The notes beneath the pieces were generated by a model. It was given only the letters and a program-made list of their open reading frames with translations. It ran no database searches and was not told the origin of the DNA. Position numbers and translations under genes: made by a program. A DNA stretch of 55,185 bases. Origin: CAYFTL01 sp964346145. GTDB taxonomy: Bacteria > Bacillota > Clostridia > Christensenellales > Aristaeellaceae. Position 1 is the first letter of the stretch; each line of letters begins with the position of its first letter. Below, piece by piece: positions 52,809 through 55,185 of this stretch. The DNA is taken from contig CAYFTL010000011.1 in assembly GCA_964346145.1 (NCBI GenBank), forward strand, positions 1 to 55,185. The letters run 5' to 3'.

Positions 52809-55037
52809 ATGGAAAACATCAATCATCCGGATGCAGGTATTGAAGCTGCACACTTGCACGAAACCCTAATTCACGTAGACAAAGAAGTTCAAATGGCCGA
52901 CAAAGAGCTGCAAATGGCCCAGGAGCAGCTGAGCGTGGCGCGCAAATTCGACCCGGACGGCCTCCCGCTCAGGGAGATGCTGTATTTTTCTGCGCTCCAA
53001 CGGCTGAACAATTTGAAGCGCGCTGCTCAAAAACCCTATTTTACCCGAATAGACTTCATTGAAGAAGGCAATACAGACAAGCGCAAGTATTATATCGGCA
53101 GATATGGCGTGCTGGACAGCGACACCCTAGAGGTAAAGGTGGTGGATTGGCGCAGCCCGGCGGCAAACCTTTATTATTCCGGACAGGTAGGGCCTATGAA
53201 TTATGCCACCCCGGAAGGCGAAATGCGCGGTGAGCTTACTTTAAAGCGGCAGCTGAGTATAGAAGCGCGGCAGCTGCGCACCATATTTGACACCGGCGTG
53301 GTTTCCCAGGATCAATACCTGCAGGCGGTGTTGGGCGAAGCTTCCGGCGTGCGCCTGCGCGAAATCGTAACCACCATTCAGGCCGAGCAAAACTATGTAA
53401 TTCGCCACCCGCTGAACGTGCCGCTGGTGGTGCAGGGCGTGGCGGGCTCGGGCAAAACCACCATCGCGCTGCACCGGGTTGCATATTTAATGTATGCCTA
53501 CCAGGATAAGCTGACGCCGGAATCCATGATGATTCTGGCACCCAACCCGCTGTTTTTGGATTACATTTCCGGCGTGCTGCCCGACTTGGGCGTGGAGCGG
53601 GTTAATCAAACCACATTTGAACGGCTGTTTGTGGGCTGGTTGGGCAAGCTTGCGCCCAAGATAGTACCCATGTATACGCCCGATCAGCTGTGGAAGTTGG
53701 ATGCGGACCAGCGGTCGCGGGCCACACAAATTGCCCGGTGCAAGGGATCGCTGGATATGCAGCGCAGGGTTGAAAACTGGCTTGAAGCCTACAAGCAAAA
53801 CTTTGTGCCCAGAGGCGATGCGCTGTTCGGCCCGGTCAAGCTTTATTCGGAGGAACAGCTGCGCAAAATACTGCTGGAGGATTTATCTCCATTTGCGCTG
53901 GACAGGCGGCTCAAGGAGTTTAAGAAGCAACTTCAACGCCGCACCAAGCAGGCGGCTGAGTCGGTGGTTAAATGGCTGCACGACGAGTGCGATCGGCGGA
54001 TCGCTCATTTGGTGGCGCAGCCTATGGACGATGATTTGCGCCGCGCCCGCGCCCGAAAGCTGTACGAAAGCCGTGATCAGCGCGCATCAGAAACCCGCAA
54101 ACAGGTAGCTTCCTTTGTAAAAGAGTTCATGGGCAGATTTCCGAGCACCGAACCGCTGGACTGCTATAGAAGATTTTGGCAAGACATGCAAAGCGGCAAC
54201 GATCCTTCGCTGCAACTGGCGGCCCAACACACGCTGGATGGATTGTCCGGCCGCCCAAAGGCGGTAGAAACCGAAGATATGGCGGCCTTGGCTATATTGG
54301 CGATGGGGCTTGTGGAACTGCCCAAGCTGGACATCCGCCACATCATTATTGACGAGGCGCAGGACTTGAGCCCGTTGGAGCTCAGGTGGTTGCAGTTGAT
54401 TTCCCGCAGTGCACCCATGACAGTGGTGGGCGATCTTATGCAGGGCATTAGCGCGTGGCGCGGGATTCACGACTGGACAGAGTTGGCCGAAGGAGTTTTT
54501 GAGGGTAAGGCGGTACAACATCATTTGGTGACCAGTTATCGAAACACGGTGGAGATCATGGAATTCGCCCTGCGGGTGGCGCGCAACCGGCCTACGCCGG
54601 GACAAAAGGAAGCGAAGCCCGTGCTGCGCCACGGAAAAAAACCTGAACTGACTCGGTATGCAAACAAAAAAGATCAGCTAAATACGATCGTCCAAACGGT
54701 GCGCAAGTGGCAGGCGGAAGGGCATGCCACCATAGCGTTGATTGCCCACGACGAAAAAGAAGCCCGGAATCTGGCGAGCAAGCTAAAAGAGGATTTAGAT
54801 ATCCGCTTCGTCAGTGCTCAGGATGAAAACTATAATCAAGGGGTTATGGCTTTTGCCGCGGGCTCGGTCAAGGGGTTGGAATTTGACGGCGTCATCATGG
54901 CCGATGTGGGCGTAAACAGCTTTGAAGATATGGAAATGGATGCGCGCCTTTTGTATGTGTGCCTGACCCGGCCATTGCACAGATTGAGCTGTCTGTATAG
55001 CGGGAAATTGACACCGCTGTTGAAGGATGAGATCTAA
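52809..55037 (+). CDS. helD: HelD-like RNA polymerase-associated UvrD-family ATPase
   Basis: Superfamily 1 motor ATPase of 742 aa that, in Bacillus, removes stalled RNA polymerase from DNA and recycles it. The N-terminal region (about 20-80) is a long charged helix pair, EVQMADKELQMAQEQLSVAR, expected to enter the polymerase secondary channel. Helicase motifs: Walker A GVAGSGKTTIALHR (near 211), DEAQDLSPLE (near 515), SYRNTVEI, AAGSVKGLEFDGVIMAD and YVCLTRPLHRL. ATG 52809 follows GGAGG; the longer frame overlaps the promoter. Single gene. Confidence 0.92.
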   Translation: MENINHPDAGIEAAHLHETLIHVDKEVQMADKELQMAQEQLSVARKFDPDGLPLREMLYFSALQRLNNLKRAAQKPYFTRIDFIEEGNTDKRKYYIGRYGVLDSDTLEVKVVDWRSPAANLYYSGQVGPMNYATPEGEMRGELTLKRQLSIEARQLRTIFDTGVVSQDQYLQAVLGEASGVRLREIVTTIQAEQNYVIRHPLNVPLVVQGVAGSGKTTIALHRVAYLMYAYQDKLTPESMMILAPNPLFLDYISGVLPDLGVERVNQTTFERLFVGWLGKLAPKIVPMYTPDQLWKLDADQRSRATQIARCKGSLDMQRRVENWLEAYKQNFVPRGDALFGPVKLYSEEQLRKILLEDLSPFALDRRLKEFKKQLQRRTKQAAESVVKWLHDECDRRIAHLVAQPMDDDLRRARARKLYESRDQRASETRKQVASFVKEFMGRFPSTEPLDCYRRFWQDMQSGNDPSLQLAAQHTLDGLSGRPKAVETEDMAALAILAMGLVELPKLDIRHIIIDEAQDLSPLELRWLQLISRSAPMTVVGDLMQGISAWRGIHDWTELAEGVFEGKAVQHHLVTSYRNTVEIMEFALRVARNRPTPGQKEAKPVLRHGKKPELTRYANKKDQLNTIVQTVRKWQAEGHATIALIAHDEKEARNLASKLKEDLDIRFVSAQDENYNQGVMAFAAGSVKGLEFDGVIMADVGVNSFEDMEMDARLLYVCLTRPLHRLSCLYSGKLTPLLKDEI

Positions 55038-55106
55038 CAAGGTTTGGTGGGAGAGAACGTGCTGCTATAGGCGCAATTTTAAGCATTTTCGGATGGGAAT
55101 TTGGCG

Positions 55107-55133
55107 AATTTTAGCGAAAAAAGTGCAAAACAA
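55107..55133 (+). repeat. A/T-rich dyad motif, copy 2
   Basis: It matches 1585-1610 apart from one inserted A on each side and one C/T change: AATTTT(A)GCGAAAAA(A)GTGCAAAA. It lies about 30 bp before the ribosome site of the gene that starts at the window edge. Confidence 0.45.
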
Positions 55134-55163
55134 GGCACAAATTGAGCCATTTATTAGCAACGC

Positions 55164-55173
55164 AAAGGAGGAG
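55164..55173 (+). promoter_or_regulatory. Ribosome-binding site of a gene starting at the right edge
   Basis: AAAGGAGGAG with no start codon before the window ends in GCATA; the final A could begin an ATG just outside. The stretch 55038-55163 has no gene. Confidence 0.55.
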
Positions 55174-55185
55174 TCCGCGAGCATA

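Overview
The window looks like a chromosome segment from a strictly anaerobic, fermentative member of the Bacillota, most likely a gut-type Clostridia. The reasons are strong AGGAGG-type ribosome sites, frequent TTG and GTG starts, a type III glutamine synthetase, pyruvate:ferredoxin oxidoreductase, oxygen-sensitive class III ribonucleotide reductase with its activase, HelD, AraM-type glycerol-1-phosphate dehydrogenase, ROK proteins, and a carbohydrate ABC importer with no ATPase gene beside it. The species cannot be named from the sequence. I found no rRNA, tRNA, CRISPR array, insertion sequence or prophage gene.

Layout. 1-7012 (mostly +): ROK sugar kinase, glnN behind a promoter and an attenuator-like hairpin, an FmdB-type zinc ribbon, murA, and a UroD-superfamily protein. 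7147-9562 (-): MATE exporter, GNAT acetyltransferase and an NTF2-like protein. 9830-13402 (+): nifJ behind a near-consensus promoter. 13465-17347: a class II aldolase and FGGY kinase (-) divergent from a glycerol-1-phosphate dehydrogenase (+). 17512-20813 (+): glnS and gltX, so both glutaminyl- and glutamyl-tRNA synthetases are present.

21078-36432 (+) is the most distinctive part, a carbohydrate island. It holds a cytoplasmic sialidase-fold protein, a PHP phosphoesterase, a ROK repressor with a tandem 17-bp operator over its own start site, a sugar ABC importer (binding protein and two permeases), a second UroD-superfamily protein, and three consecutive paralogous GH2 enzymes with an unusual active-site signature. 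Inferred flow: an oligosaccharide is bound outside, imported, and hydrolysed inside by the three GH2 enzymes. The UroD-like protein would do an unknown, possibly C1-linked, step. A DUF2284 gene is convergent just after it.

37670-45514: an AT-rich S66 peptidase, larE-larC (nickel-pincer cofactor) with a PAP2 phosphatase, then a putative glycosidase paired with an ADP-ribosylglycohydrolase-family gene. 45677-48692 (-): a 2-hydroxyacid dehydrogenase, a class I glutamine-amidotransferase-type hydrolase, a ribokinase and a small membrane protein in one apparent operon. 48863-51820 (-): nrdD-nrdG behind a promoter covered by two NrdR-like boxes spaced 32 bp apart. 52191-55037: an RbsD/FucU sugar mutarotase (-) and helD (+). 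The window ends at a ribosome-binding site for the next gene, preceded by a near copy of a motif also found in the glnN leader.
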